Part shown: in pieces, positions 6,421-15,288 of the stretch
Layout of the letters: each line of letters opens with the position of its first letter
Position numbering within the stretch: the stretch's first letter is position 1
From: Lysinibacillus sp. KCTC 33748
Lineage (GTDB): Bacteria; Bacillota; Bacilli; Bacillales_A; Planococcaceae
Direction of reading: 5' to 3'
Length of the DNA stretch: 64,000 bases
Assembly (NCBI RefSeq): GCF_002237755.1
Contig: NZ_MWSJ01000028.1
Span: forward strand, 1 to 64,000
Made by a program: the position numbers and the translations under genes
Notes under the pieces: model-generated
The model's database searches: none
Seen by the model: the letters and a program-made list of their open reading frames with translations, nothing else
Told to the model about the DNA's origin: nothing

Positions 6421-8138
6421 TTGATTTTGAAGTGAATTATTCTGATGAATTTGTAAAAGAGTTTGAATCTAATCCAAAAGCCTATCCTCACAGTATCAAA
6501 CAAATGGTGAAGCGTTATAAACGATGGAAGAAGCGCAAGGATATTTGGTTTGATAATGACAAAGCCAATGACATGCTTTATTTTACCGAAACTTTCTTGA
6601 AACACGCGAAAGGGAAATGGGCTGGCCAACCTTTAATCTTGGAAACTTGGCAAAAGTTCTACTTTGCTAATATTTACGGATGGCAGCGTGAAAATGAATT
6701 TGGAAAAGCTGTGCGAGTTGTTCGAAATGCATATCTACAGGTGCCAAAGAAAAACGGTAAAACAATTATGGGCGGTAGTCCTGTAATTTATGGCATGTAT
6801 GGCGAGGGTGTTAAAGGCGCTGACTTTTATATATCAGCCAATACATTTGAACAATGCCAAAATGCAGCTATTCCTATTGGCCTAACGATTGAAAATAGCC
6901 CTGATTTGCGTCCAGGTACACGAATTTACAAGGGTAAAGAGGATTCGGTCAGATCTGTTAAATACACCTTTGTTGAAGACGGCATAAAATATGCCAACAC
7001 ATTAAAAGTTCTAACAAAAGATAACGCAGGGAACGAGGGTAAAAATCCTTACTGTAATTATTTTGATGAAGTACATGCCCAAATGGATCGCGAGCAGTAT
7101 GATAACTTGCGTTCTGCTCAAATTGCCCAGGAAGAACCTTTGAACATCATCACAACAACAGCTGGAAAGCAAACAGGAGCATTGGGCGCTCAAATACACG
7201 CCTATGCTAAAGAGGCTATGAAGAACGATAATGACGATTCTTGGTTTGTGATGATATACGAACCGAACAAGGGCTATGATTGGGAAGATCGCGAAGTGTG
7301 GCGCATGGTAAATCCGAATATCGGAGTTTCTGTAAACATGACATTTTTAGAAAATGCGTTTCTAGAGGCTCAAAACAACAGCTTTAACCGTGCCGAGTTT
7401 TTATCTAAGCATTTAAATATATTCGTGAACTATGCCGAGACTTATTTTGACCTTGACCAATTAGAAAAAATGACTGTTGATGATCTTGGCGAAATTGAAG
7501 GTTTAACGTGCGTTATTGGAGTCGATTTATCAAGACGCACCGATTTAACATGCGTGAATATTAATGTGCCGACATTTGATGATGATGATGGCGAACCAAT
7601 CTTAAAAGTGAAGCAGATGTATTTTATTCCTGAGTTTGGGATTGAAGAGAAAGAGCTGCAGCGTAATGTTCCATATCGTGAACTTGCAGAAAAAGGATTC
7701 GTGACATTATGCCCTGGTAAAACAGTAAGTGAAGATATGGTGAATGAATATGTTGAGTGGGTATTTGATAATTTCGATTTACGCCAAATAAATTATGATC
7801 CTGCATTGGCCGAAAAGCTTGTTGAACAGTGGGAAATGTTAGGTGTACCATGTGTAGAAGTGCCGCAGTATCCAGCTGTAATGAACGAGCCATTTGACGA
7901 TTTCGAAATTCTTCTTTTACAAGACAAAGTAATAACAGATAATCCGTTACTTGTTTTCTGTGCTTCAAATGCCAAAGTAATTACAAATATCAATAATTTA
8001 AAAACACCATCCAAGCGAAAAAGTCCTGAACATATTGACGGTTTTGTTGCTTTTTTAATTGCTCATAAAGAGACATTAAACATGATGGCTGAAAGTATGG
8101 ATGGATTAGATGAGTATGTGAAATCAATCTATCGGTGA
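6417..8138 (+). CDS. terL: Phage terminase large subunit
   Basis: A 573-residue motor and nuclease that pumps DNA into proheads. The ATPase has a Walker A-type loop VPKKNGKT (about 109-116), Walker B YFDE (D217, E218) and a coupling motif ITTTAG near 245. The nuclease half begins near GVDLSRRTD (about residue 365), with later acids consistent with an RNase H-like fold. Length and motifs fit the HK97-type (Terminase_1) group. It is followed by a strong terminator, which separates it from portal. Confidence 0.93.
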   Translation: MIDFEVNYSDEFVKEFESNPKAYPHSIKQMVKRYKRWKKRKDIWFDNDKANDMLYFTETFLKHAKGKWAGQPLILETWQKFYFANIYGWQRENEFGKAVRVVRNAYLQVPKKNGKTIMGGSPVIYGMYGEGVKGADFYISANTFEQCQNAAIPIGLTIENSPDLRPGTRIYKGKEDSVRSVKYTFVEDGIKYANTLKVLTKDNAGNEGKNPYCNYFDEVHAQMDREQYDNLRSAQIAQEEPLNIITTTAGKQTGALGAQIHAYAKEAMKNDNDDSWFVMIYEPNKGYDWEDREVWRMVNPNIGVSVNMTFLENAFLEAQNNSFNRAEFLSKHLNIFVNYAETYFDLDQLEKMTVDDLGEIEGLTCVIGVDLSRRTDLTCVNINVPTFDDDDGEPILKVKQMYFIPEFGIEEKELQRNVPYRELAEKGFVTLCPGKTVSEDMVNEYVEWVFDNFDLRQINYDPALAEKLVEQWEMLGVPCVEVPQYPAVMNEPFDDFEILLLQDKVITDNPLLVFCASNAKVITNINNLKTPSKRKSPEHIDGFVAFLIAHKETLNMMAESMDGLDEYVKSIYR

Positions 8139-8140
8139 TA

Positions 8141-8172
8141 CAGACTACCATATAAAAAGGTAGTCTGTTTTG
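8141..8172 (+). terminator. Terminator after terL
   Basis: CAGACTACC pairs perfectly with GGTAGTCTG, followed by TTTTGGTTTT. A terminator inside the packaging/head operon is unusual and coincides with the inserted antisense gene. Confidence 0.7.
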
Positions 8173-8178
8173 GTTTTG

Positions 8179-8421
8179 TTAATAAAAACTATAGTTATAA
8201 TACTCGCCATCATTGTTGACAATAAGATACCATCTTCCAACACCTTTTACGTTTATAGTTACAGGTGTTTCTGTATAATACCCGCCGTGATATGTGTAAT
8301 CTAGCCCTGATTCGTACCTGTTGAAATTAATTGAATCTACTAGAAAAACTTCAGCAGCGTGTTTTAAATCTACTTTTACAGATAGATGGCCATTTGAGTG
8401 AGCATATGGAATTTGTGTCAT
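8179..8421 (-). CDS. DUF1883-like protein, antisense insertion in the head module
   Basis: An 80-residue beta-rich protein on the minus strand between terL and portal. The pattern GHLSVKVDL, LVDSINFNRYESGLDYTYHGG, TPVTINV and GRWYLIV resembles the DUF1883 domain, a small beta fold found alone or, as I recall, fused to TIR and other effector domains. A strong AAGGAGGTG site precedes ATG 8421. No effector domain is attached. Its orientation, separate signals and position mark it as a moron rather than a structural gene. The domain match is by eye. Confidence 0.6.
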   Translation of the reverse strand: MTQIPYAHSNGHLSVKVDLKHAAEVFLVDSINFNRYESGLDYTYHGGYYTETPVTINVKGVGRWYLIVNNDGEYYNYSFY

Positions 8422-8427
8422 GATTTG

Positions 8428-8482
8428 TCACCTCCTTACCGGGAATATATTATCATATTTTGTCAGATGAAGGGTTAAATAG
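8428..8482 (-). promoter_or_regulatory. Possible promoter of the DUF1883-like gene
   Basis: On the minus strand, TATGAT (within AAAATATGATAATATA) lies 16 bases after TTTAAC. The -10 is good but the -35 is weak. Confidence 0.35.
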
Positions 8483-8503
8483 GTTTAGAAAAGAGGTGAG
8501 ATA

Positions 8504-9718
8504 GTGGGAATAAGGGATAGGTTTTCAAGATTTTTAGTACGCCAAGTTGAGAAGCGAGGATTAATCGAGGATTCAATAGGTGGAAGTGTTAGGTTAAATG
8601 GATGGTTTGCTGATGACGAAAATATTTTACACTCAAGTGATGTTTATGAGTTGCTGCAAGACATAAGTAATCAAATTACATTGGCTCAGGTAGTTGTTGA
8701 AGACCAGGACACAGGCAAAGATATTACGAACCATCCGATTTTAAAAGTGCTGCGGAATCCTAACAAATATTTAACCGGTACGGAATTTATGAAGCTTATG
8801 GTAAACACCTATTTAGTTGAGGGAGAAGTGTTTCCTTTTTACACAGGCAAGGAGATTCACATTGTATCGAATGTAGATGCTGAATTAGACAGTAATTTAG
8901 AGGAGCGTTTTAAAATCAACGGAACTGAAATACCTTCTAAGATGATTCGGCACATTAAGAATATAGGGCTAAACCATTTAACAGGTGTTGGATTAAAGCA
9001 GTTAGGGAAGGACACGTTAGAAGGTGTTATGAGCGCTGAAAAGGTGCTTACAGATAAGTATAAAAAGGGTGGCATTCTAGCGTTCCTATTAAAATTAGAC
9101 GCTCATATCAACCCTAAAAATGGTGCTCAATCGATTCTAATTAATTCAATACTGGATCAGTTAGAGGGTATTGATGAAAGTCGCACAATTAAACTCATTC
9201 CGTTGGGTAAAGGCTATGAGATTGATGAGCTTAAAAGCCCTATCGATGATGCAAAAATACTCTCATACTTAAATGTTTATAAAAAGGATCTTGGAAAGTT
9301 TTTAAATATCGATGTTGAAACATATCGAGCAATGTTAAAGACGGACTTAGAGAAAGCCATGATGTACTTACACAATAAATCTGTTAAATCTATAATGCAA
9401 AATTTCGAAGACCATTTGAGTCTTCTTTTTTTCGGCCCAAATTCAAATTTACGGTTGAAATTCAAGATTAATATTTTGGACTTTGTACCGTACAGCACGA
9501 AAACAAATATTGCTTATAACCTGGTTAGAACAATGGTCGCTACACCTGACGATGCTCGCGATGGCTTACTAGGCTTTGACCGATTATTCACCGAGGAATC
9601 AATGAAGTTGTACATTTCCAAAGATTTAATCGCAGGTGAAGACATTAATAAAGCTACTGATAACAGCTTGAAAGGAGGTGACGAGGGTGGCCAAGCAAAA
9701 GGAGATTCGGACACTTGA
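8504..9718 (+). CDS. Phage portal protein (HK97 family)
   Basis: A 404-residue portal, forming the dodecameric ring through which DNA enters the head. Family features include ILKVLRNPNKYLTGTEFMKLMV near 85 and the later helical wing and stem (YLNVYKKDLGKFLNI near 255). GTG 8504 follows GAGGTGAG. Its end overlaps the protease gene by 32 bases. Confidence 0.9.
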   Translation: MGIRDRFSRFLVRQVEKRGLIEDSIGGSVRLNGWFADDENILHSSDVYELLQDISNQITLAQVVVEDQDTGKDITNHPILKVLRNPNKYLTGTEFMKLMVNTYLVEGEVFPFYTGKEIHIVSNVDAELDSNLEERFKINGTEIPSKMIRHIKNIGLNHLTGVGLKQLGKDTLEGVMSAEKVLTDKYKKGGILAFLLKLDAHINPKNGAQSILINSILDQLEGIDESRTIKLIPLGKGYEIDELKSPIDDAKILSYLNVYKKDLGKFLNIDVETYRAMLKTDLEKAMMYLHNKSVKSIMQNFEDHLSLLFFGPNSNLRLKFKINILDFVPYSTKTNIAYNLVRTMVATPDDARDGLLGFDRLFTEESMKLYISKDLIAGEDINKATDNSLKGGDEGGQAKGDSDT

Positions 9719-10271
9719 TATTCAAGGCCTTCAAACCAGGAGCCAGGGCGATTCAGAATCAAATGTAATTGAAGGTTATGCAGCTGTATTTAATTCCCCA
9801 ACTGATATTGGTGGAACGTTCACAGAAGTTATTGAACCAGGAGCATTTGCAGAGGCGATTGTCTCAAATGAAGATATTCGCGCGCTGTTTAACCATGATT
9901 GGAACAACGTGTTAGGACGAACCAAGAGTGGAACATTACGCCTGTCAGAGGACGCTAAAGGGCTTAAATTTGAGGTAGATTTACCAAATACAACATTGGC
10001 CAGGGATTTATCCGAAAGCTTAAAACGTGGTGATATATCGCAATGTTCTTTTGGATTTATTCCTACTGGTGAATCGTGGGATTGGGAACCTGAAATACCT
10101 GTTCGAACAATTAACAGCGTTGAATTACATGAAATCAGCGTTGTAAGTATTCCAGCATATGAAGATACAGAAGTATCGTTGCGTTCAAAAGAAGCTAATA
10201 AATCGATTGAAACACGATTGAAATTAATACAAAAAATAAACTCAGTTTTGGAGGAAAACAAGCATGAATAA
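9687..10271 (+). CDS. Prohead protease (HK97, S78 family)
   Basis: A 194-residue serine protease that trims the capsid N-terminus and itself during head maturation. Conserved blocks are IEGYAAVFN, EVIEPGAF, the catalytic histidine in FNHD, the catalytic serine in DISQCSFGF, and HEISVVSIPAY. The first possible start (GTG 9678) overlaps the AAAGGAGG site, so GTG 9687, 8 bases after it, is preferred. It ends inside the first codons of the capsid gene. Confidence 0.9.
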   Translation: MAKQKEIRTLDIQGLQTRSQGDSESNVIEGYAAVFNSPTDIGGTFTEVIEPGAFAEAIVSNEDIRALFNHDWNNVLGRTKSGTLRLSEDAKGLKFEVDLPNTTLARDLSESLKRGDISQCSFGFIPTGESWDWEPEIPVRTINSVELHEISVVSIPAYEDTEVSLRSKEANKSIETRLKLIQKINSVLEENKHE

Positions 10272-11667
10272 AAAACTATTAAAAGCATTACAGAAACGTT
10301 TAAAAGGTCGTTTAACAGAATTACGATCACAATTAGAGGCTGGAAATATCGCAGAAGATGCAATCGAAGGTGTTAATGCTGAGATTGAAGAAATTTCTGT
10401 AGAGCTTACGGAAACAGAACAAGCCCTTGCTGATTTAGAAGACAATCCAGGTAATGAAGAACCTGAAAATCGTAGTGCCGATAATAAAGGTAATAAAGAT
10501 GATGAAGAGAAAGACGAAGAGGACGAAGAAGAGGACGAAGACAAAGACAAAGACAAAGACAAAGACAAGAATAAATCTAACTCTAAATCTGATCCAGAAA
10601 ATCGCAGTGGTGGTATGTCTCAGTCTGCACGATCTGCAGTTAATGCTATTCAAAGTGCCTTATCAACGCGAAATGCTACGTCTACTAAGAAGCGTGAAGC
10701 TGAAATTCGTTCCGCATTCGCTAATTTCGTTGTTGGTAATATCTCAGAAGGAGAGGCGCGATCACTTGGCATTGAAGCAGGAAATGGCTCAGTAACTGTC
10801 CCTGTGGAGATTGCTAAAGAAGTTATCACATATGCACAAGAAGAAAATTTACTACGTAAACACGGTTCGTATGTAGCCACAGATGCAGATGTTAAGTACC
10901 CTGTACTTGTTAAGAAAGCAGAGGCAAATGTACGTAAAAAAGAACGCGGTAAAGGTGATGAAATCGAAGAAACAGATATTGAGTTTGATTCTATCGATTT
11001 AGATCCAGCTGAATTTGATGCGCTTGCTACAATCACGAAAAAATTACTAAAACGTACAGGGGTAAAAATTGAGCAGATTGTAATTGATGAATTGAAAAAA
11101 GCTTATGTGCGTAAAGAAACAAATTACATGTTCAATGGTAATGATTCAGGTAATGAAAACCCTGGCGCACTCGCTAAGAAAGCCGTTGCATTCTATGAAA
11201 CTGTTCCAGTGGATTTAGAGGCTGCAGGGTTATCAAATAAGCTATATTCTCAGCTTGTTAAAATGAAAGGTCAAGTAACAACAGAAGTTCGTAAAAAAGC
11301 AATGTGGATTGTAAATGGCGCGGCTCTGACTGCTCTTGAGGGCTTACTAGATGCAAATGGCCGACCACTTCTTTACGAGACACCTGATGGCTTAGGGTAT
11401 AAATTACTTGGTCATAATTTAGATTTTACGGATGCAGCTGATGGCGAAGATTCAACAAAACCAGTATTCTACTTTGGAGATTTCAAAGCCTTCCACATTC
11501 AAGAGATTAAAGGTGGCATGGAGCTTCAAAAGCTTGTTGAAAAATATGCAGGCACAAATAAAGTCGGTTTCCAAATTTACAACCTTATCGATGGTCAATT
11601 AATCTATTCACCATTCGAACCAGCTGTTTACCGTTATGAAGTGGGAGCGACTAAACCAGGGAGCTGA
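10264..11667 (+). CDS. HK97-type major capsid protein with acidic scaffold domain
   Basis: A 467-residue protein. Residues 1-115 form a helical scaffold (delta) region ending in a very acidic and lysine-rich tract (EEDEEEDEDKDKDKD), encoded by a repeated gacaaa unit near 10540-10568. The protease probably cuts after this region. The rest is the HK97 fold: E-loop and spine (EENLLRKHGSYVA), P-domain beta strands, and A-domain. GGAGG lies 9 bases before ATG 10264. Confidence 0.9.
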   Translation: MNKKLLKALQKRLKGRLTELRSQLEAGNIAEDAIEGVNAEIEEISVELTETEQALADLEDNPGNEEPENRSADNKGNKDDEEKDEEDEEEDEDKDKDKDKDKNKSNSKSDPENRSGGMSQSARSAVNAIQSALSTRNATSTKKREAEIRSAFANFVVGNISEGEARSLGIEAGNGSVTVPVEIAKEVITYAQEENLLRKHGSYVATDADVKYPVLVKKAEANVRKKERGKGDEIEETDIEFDSIDLDPAEFDALATITKKLLKRTGVKIEQIVIDELKKAYVRKETNYMFNGNDSGNENPGALAKKAVAFYETVPVDLEAAGLSNKLYSQLVKMKGQVTTEVRKKAMWIVNGAALTALEGLLDANGRPLLYETPDGLGYKLLGHNLDFTDAADGEDSTKPVFYFGDFKAFHIQEIKGGMELQKLVEKYAGTNKVGFQIYNLIDGQLIYSPFEPAVYRYEVGATKPGS

Positions 11668-11671
11668 TTAG

Positions 11672-11929
11672 ATGGATCAGTTATTAGAACAATTTAAGGA
11701 ACACATTCGAGAGGATGGTGAAGAGGATTCTTCACTGTCCTTTTATTTAAGAAATGCCAGGCGTTATGTGAAAAATGCAACTGGCGCAGAACAAGAATAC
11801 TTGGTACTGATGGTTGCAGGAATTATGTATGAATACCGAGTAGCAGAGGATGAAATGAAAAAAGCACTTGATGCGATTACACCTTTTATTGTTCAGGAGG
11901 TGTATAGTTATGCCGAAACAACAAGCTAA
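11672..11929 (+). CDS. Head-tail connector (gp6-like)
   Basis: An 85-residue helical protein following the capsid gene, in the place and size of HK97 gp6-like connectors that ring the portal. Helices include LSFYLRNARRYVKN and EDEMKKALDAITPFIVQEVYSY. It overlaps the next gene. Confidence 0.68.
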   Translation: MDQLLEQFKEHIREDGEEDSSLSFYLRNARRYVKNATGAEQEYLVLMVAGIMYEYRVAEDEMKKALDAITPFIVQEVYSYAETTS

Positions 11930-12248
11930 TAACCTTAATAAAAGGATTAGTATTTGGGGTAATGTCGAGGTCGAAAATCGATTAGGCGAAACAACCAATG
12001 AATTTGAGGAGATCGAAAAGATATGGTCATCTATAATTCCACAAACAGGGTCGCTTCAAAAACAAGTAGTTGAAACCGTCCTTACGAATGTTACACACAA
12101 AATTAAGGTGAGATATTCAGCTGGGAAATTCATTTCAAAAGAAATGCAGATTAGATTTAAGGGTCATAAATTTGAAATTAAATATATTCTCAATCCTTAT
12201 TTTGAAAACGAGTGGCTAGAAATCTTTGTCCAGGAGGTGTTGAATTGA
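11910..12248 (+). CDS. Head closure / head-tail adaptor protein
   Basis: A 112-residue beta-rich protein beginning NLNKRISIWG and ending EWLEIFVQEVLN, the pattern of phage head-tail joining proteins (SPP1 gp16-like). ATG 11910 follows AGGAGG; a longer in-frame start at 11868 lies inside the previous gene and lacks a site. The end overlaps the next start TTG 12245. Confidence 0.7.
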   Translation: MPKQQANNLNKRISIWGNVEVENRLGETTNEFEEIEKIWSSIIPQTGSLQKQVVETVLTNVTHKIKVRYSAGKFISKEMQIRFKGHKFEIKYILNPYFENEWLEIFVQEVLN

Positions 12249-12673
12249 GCATTCAAATGAACGGTTTAACTGACTTTCAGAAGGATTTGTATGATATAGC
12301 AATAAAGGAGATGCCAAAAGAAGCTCCAAAATTGATGCGTAAAATTGGCTCAAAAGCAAGGGCAACGGTAGCTAAAAAATCTCGAAGTCTCGTAAAAAAG
12401 AAAACAGGTATGTACCACAAAAAGTGGAAACGAGGAAAAGTCTTTGTCGGTTATCAGGGCGAGCTGGTTGTACGTGTTTACAATTCATCTCCACACGCTC
12501 ACTTGATTGAGGACGGGCATTGGATGGTAGACCATGAGGGCAATAAAACAGGTGATTTTGTGCAAGGTAAAAAACCTTTAGACAAAGGAATGCGAGATTT
12601 TGAAAGCTCAGGTGACGTTGAAAAGGAAACAGTGAAATGGCTTGATGATCTGTTGAAGAAAAAGAAACTATGA
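12245..12673 (+). CDS. HK97 gp10-like tail completion protein
   Basis: A 142-residue basic protein. The N-terminal helices (LYDIAIKEMPKEAPKLMRKIG) and central motif SSPHAHLIEDGHW are typical of the HK97 gp10/tail-completion family that joins head to tail. TTG 12245 is preferred because AGGAGGTG (12232-12239) lies just upstream and the previous stop overlaps it. Confidence 0.72.
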   Translation: MSIQMNGLTDFQKDLYDIAIKEMPKEAPKLMRKIGSKARATVAKKSRSLVKKKTGMYHKKWKRGKVFVGYQGELVVRVYNSSPHAHLIEDGHWMVDHEGNKTGDFVQGKKPLDKGMRDFESSGDVEKETVKWLDDLLKKKKL

Positions 12674-13152
12674 TTACATTCGAAAATATCAGAACAACAG
12701 TGACCAGAAACTTAAAAACAAACTTCAATGGATTAAAGGTTTCAAGTAAATCTGTAAACAAAGGATTTACACGGCCATCGTTTAAAGTGGAATTAGATAA
12801 TGTGAAGCGTGAGGGCTATTTAACACAAGTTGAAAAGTCTTGCACGGTTCGCATTTTTTATTTTCCTGCAGATGAAAATGATAGCACGATTGAATTATTA
12901 GATGTTCAAGAAAAGATAGGCGATTTATTTGATCTTAAATTTAGTGTGGAAGGTCGTCATTTAGACATAGTCGAACCGTATTTTGATGAAATTGATGGTG
13001 TGCTACAGTTTGAATTTGATCTTCTATTCTTTGATGGCCGTGAATACGAAAATGAAGACATTGGTATCGAAGATGAAATAAAGAATGGAAAAGATTTTTA
13101 TGAAAAATATCCAATTGAGCTTATGGGTGAATTGGTTGAGGAAGGGGATTAA
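12670..13152 (+). CDS. Tail terminator family protein (DUF6838-like)
   Basis: A 160-residue protein immediately before the sheath gene. It has mixed alpha/beta structure (SCTVRIFYFPADENDS, LQFEFDLLFFDG) and an acidic C-terminus. In PBSX-like contractile phages this position holds the tail terminator that caps the tube. Similarity is by position and pattern. It overlaps the gp10-like gene by 4 bases. Confidence 0.6.
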   Translation: MITFENIRTTVTRNLKTNFNGLKVSSKSVNKGFTRPSFKVELDNVKREGYLTQVEKSCTVRIFYFPADENDSTIELLDVQEKIGDLFDLKFSVEGRHLDIVEPYFDEIDGVLQFEFDLLFFDGREYENEDIGIEDEIKNGKDFYEKYPIELMGELVEEGD

Positions 13153-13155
13153 AAA

Positions 13156-14211
13156 ATGGGCCTACCTGCTATTAATATTGAGTTTATTGGTAAAGCCGAG
13201 AATGTTATCAAACGTAGTCAGTTAGGGATTGTAGCTTTGATTCTAAAAGATGAAGTGCAGACAGCTGACACGGTGGTGTACAAAAGTTTTGACGAAATAG
13301 AAATGGATGAATGGTCTCCAAAAAATTTAGATTACATTCAGAAAACGTTTATGGGTACACCAAGCAAAATTATTATTGAACGATTGCCAACGACTGCAGA
13401 GAATTACACTGACGCATTGGTACGATTAAATAATAAACGCTTTAATTACTTGGCTATTCCAGGTATTGAAGATAAGGACTCAGCAATCATTGATTCTTGG
13501 GTCAAATCCAAGCGTAATCAGAAAAAGACCTTTAAAGCTGTATTACCTAACACCCCAGCCGATCATGAAGGGGTAATTAACTTCACAACTGCAGGAATTA
13601 AAGTCGGTGAGAAAGAGTATACAACATCTGATTATACATGCCGAATTGCTGGGATTTTAGCAGGGTTGCCGTTTACTCGTTCAGCTACTTATTATGAACT
13701 TCCTGAAATCGATACTATCACAGAATTAGAAGATCCTGATGAAGCCGTTGACAACGGTGAACTTATTCTTATCAATGATGGCGAAGTTATTAAAATTGGA
13801 CGAGGTGTAAATAGTTTAACGACACTTATAGGGGTAAAAACGGAAGACTTTAAATCTATTCGTGTGATGGAAGTGCAGGACATGATTAAAGACGATATAC
13901 GAACAACATTTGATAAATATTACATCGGTAAATTAAACAACACCTATGACAATCAGGTACTATTTTTCCAATCTATCAATGTGTATTTTACAGGGTTAGG
14001 AGATCAAGAAATACTAGATTCTAACTTTGATAACTTAGCAGAGGTAAGTGTTAAAAAACAACGTGCTGCATGGGAAAAGATAAGCGTTGATACATCCGAT
14101 TGGGACGATCAAAAAGTAAAAGAAAGAACCTTTAAACGAAACGTATTTTTAGGTGGGAAAATCAAAATTGTTGATGCTATGGAGGATTTAGATCTAGATA
14201 TTGCGATTTAA
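13156..14211 (+). CDS. Contractile tail sheath protein (XkdK-like)
   Basis: A 351-residue sheath subunit. It begins GLPAINIEFI, contains a variable outer domain, and ends with the conserved C-terminal sheath region (VEVQDMIKDDIRTTF-type block near 240-255 and FLGGKIKIVDAMEDL). Its size matches PBSX XkdK-like sheaths, showing the tail is contractile. Confidence 0.87.
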   Translation: MGLPAINIEFIGKAENVIKRSQLGIVALILKDEVQTADTVVYKSFDEIEMDEWSPKNLDYIQKTFMGTPSKIIIERLPTTAENYTDALVRLNNKRFNYLAIPGIEDKDSAIIDSWVKSKRNQKKTFKAVLPNTPADHEGVINFTTAGIKVGEKEYTTSDYTCRIAGILAGLPFTRSATYYELPEIDTITELEDPDEAVDNGELILINDGEVIKIGRGVNSLTTLIGVKTEDFKSIRVMEVQDMIKDDIRTTFDKYYIGKLNNTYDNQVLFFQSINVYFTGLGDQEILDSNFDNLAEVSVKKQRAAWEKISVDTSDWDDQKVKERTFKRNVFLGGKIKIVDAMEDLDLDIAI

Positions 14212-14223
14212 GGAGGGGAACAT

Positions 14224-14661
14224 ATGACTAAAAAATTCAAATCTAATCAAGTGATTAACGGTACTTACGGTAGTGTGTGGGTAAATAATGAAAAATGGCT
14301 AGATGTTGAGGAATTTGAAGCTAAAGTTTCTATTAATTTCGAAGATGTAGACATGGCAGAAGATCCAGCCACTCATAAAAAAATGACAGGTTGGACAGGT
14401 GAAGGATCTTTAAAAGTGAAAAAAGTGTATAGCCGAGGAGCAAAGTTATTAGCAGCTGATGTAAAAAAGGGAAAAGTACCTGAGGTTAATATCGTGGGCA
14501 AGCTTGCCGATCCTGACGCTTTAGGTTCTGAGCGCATAGCCATTAAAGAAGTAACTTTCAATGAATTCATGTTAATGCAATTTGCTCAAAAATCTGTCGG
14601 GTCTGAAGAATTGCCATTTAGCTTCGCAGATTACGATCCTATCGATTTAATTAGCGCCTAA
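14224..14661 (+). CDS. Tail tube protein (XkdM-like)
   Basis: A 145-residue beta protein with the conserved opening GTYGSVWVNNEKW and AKVSINFEDVDMA, typical of PBSX XkdM tube proteins. GGAGGGG lies upstream. It follows the sheath gene as expected. Confidence 0.87.
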   Translation: MTKKFKSNQVINGTYGSVWVNNEKWLDVEEFEAKVSINFEDVDMAEDPATHKKMTGWTGEGSLKVKKVYSRGAKLLAADVKKGKVPEVNIVGKLADPDALGSERIAIKEVTFNEFMLMQFAQKSVGSEELPFSFADYDPIDLISA

Positions 14662-14686
14662 ATAAATATAACGGAGGAAAATTATT

Positions 14687-15079
14687 ATGACTAAAAAAGA
14701 AATCAAACGATTATCAGTTACGGATTTAATGAAAGAGAAAGAAAAATACCAAGTGAAGGATGATGTCACTGAGACATTGATTGTAGAGCGTTTAGGCGTT
14801 GAAGTTGTTTTGCGTAAACCTGAAAAGTCTTTATGTATCGATACAATGAAAATGGCTCGTGATGAAAATAACGATACAGACGCAGATGCGTACATGGTGT
14901 ATAACACGATGGTTGAACCAGATTTGAAAGATGCAGAATTACAGAAAGCATACGGTTGTACATTACCAACCGACATCGTGGCGAAAATCTTTGATCCTGG
15001 TGAAATTGAACAATTATCAGGCATGGCACTTGAATTAGCAGGGTACAAAAAAGGCGGAGTTAAAGCTATAAAAAACTAA
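14687..15079 (+). CDS. Tail assembly chaperone (XkdN-like), zero-frame product
   Basis: A 130-residue chaperone that holds the tape measure protein before tube assembly. The N-terminus VTDLMKEKEKY and middle VVLRKPEKSLCIDT match XkdN-like proteins. It ends ...AIKN, directly on a slippery A-AAA-AAC followed by a TAA stop and a strong hairpin. A longer fusion product is therefore expected by -1 frameshifting, as in lambda G/GT. Confidence 0.87.
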   Translation: MTKKEIKRLSVTDLMKEKEKYQVKDDVTETLIVERLGVEVVLRKPEKSLCIDTMKMARDENNDTDADAYMVYNTMVEPDLKDAELQKAYGCTLPTDIVAKIFDPGEIEQLSGMALELAGYKKGGVKAIKN

Positions 15080-15118
15080 TTGATAGTGATGATGATTTTT
15101 ATTTTCTTCATCACTATC
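15070..15118 (+). promoter_or_regulatory. -1 frameshift signal: slippery heptamer plus stem-loop
   Basis: Heptamer A-AAA-AAC occupies 15070-15076 in the right phase and is followed at once by TAA. Five bases later GATAGTGATGA (15082-15092) pairs perfectly with TCATCACTATC (15108-15118), an 11-bp stem with a 15-base loop. The spacing is ideal for stimulating a -1 slip. Confidence 0.85.
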
Positions 15119-15258
15119 TTCAAAAAGGGCGTAAGCTTGATGAGTTATTAAATTTGCCTTATGACGAAAAGCTGTTTATGACAGCAAGTTTGGACAAGGA
15201 ATTGGAAGAAAGAAATAAACATTGGAAAGCTGGAGCGATTGCAACAATACCGTTCTAG
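15076..15258 (+). CDS. -1 frame extension of the tail assembly chaperone (T domain)
   Basis: The -1 frame entered at 15076 stays open for 60 codons to TAG 15256-15258 (LIDSDDDFYFLHHYLQKGRK...). It has no good ribosome site of its own and lies between the chaperone and tape measure genes, exactly where T-type domains occur. The fusion product would be 190 residues. The T part probably binds the tape measure protein. Confidence 0.8.
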   Translation, partial: LIDSDDDFYFLHHYLQKGRKLDELLNLPYDEKLFMTASLDKELEERNKHWKAGAIATIPF

Positions 15259-15288
15259 CTTTTTTCTTTTGCTAAAGGCGGTGAGGAA

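Noticed and set aside
9776-10363. 195-residue minus-strand frame over the protease gene
   Set aside because: Shadow of the S78 protease; no ribosome site and no domain pattern.
10540-10568. Possible CRISPR-like or regulatory tandem repeat
   Set aside because: The short gacaaa units encode the Asp-Lys tract of the capsid scaffold; there are no spacers, and no CRISPR array was seen anywhere.
10242-10653. Serine-rich and FVFVFV minus-strand frames
   Set aside because: They are readings of the gacaaa repeat of the capsid scaffold in other frames.
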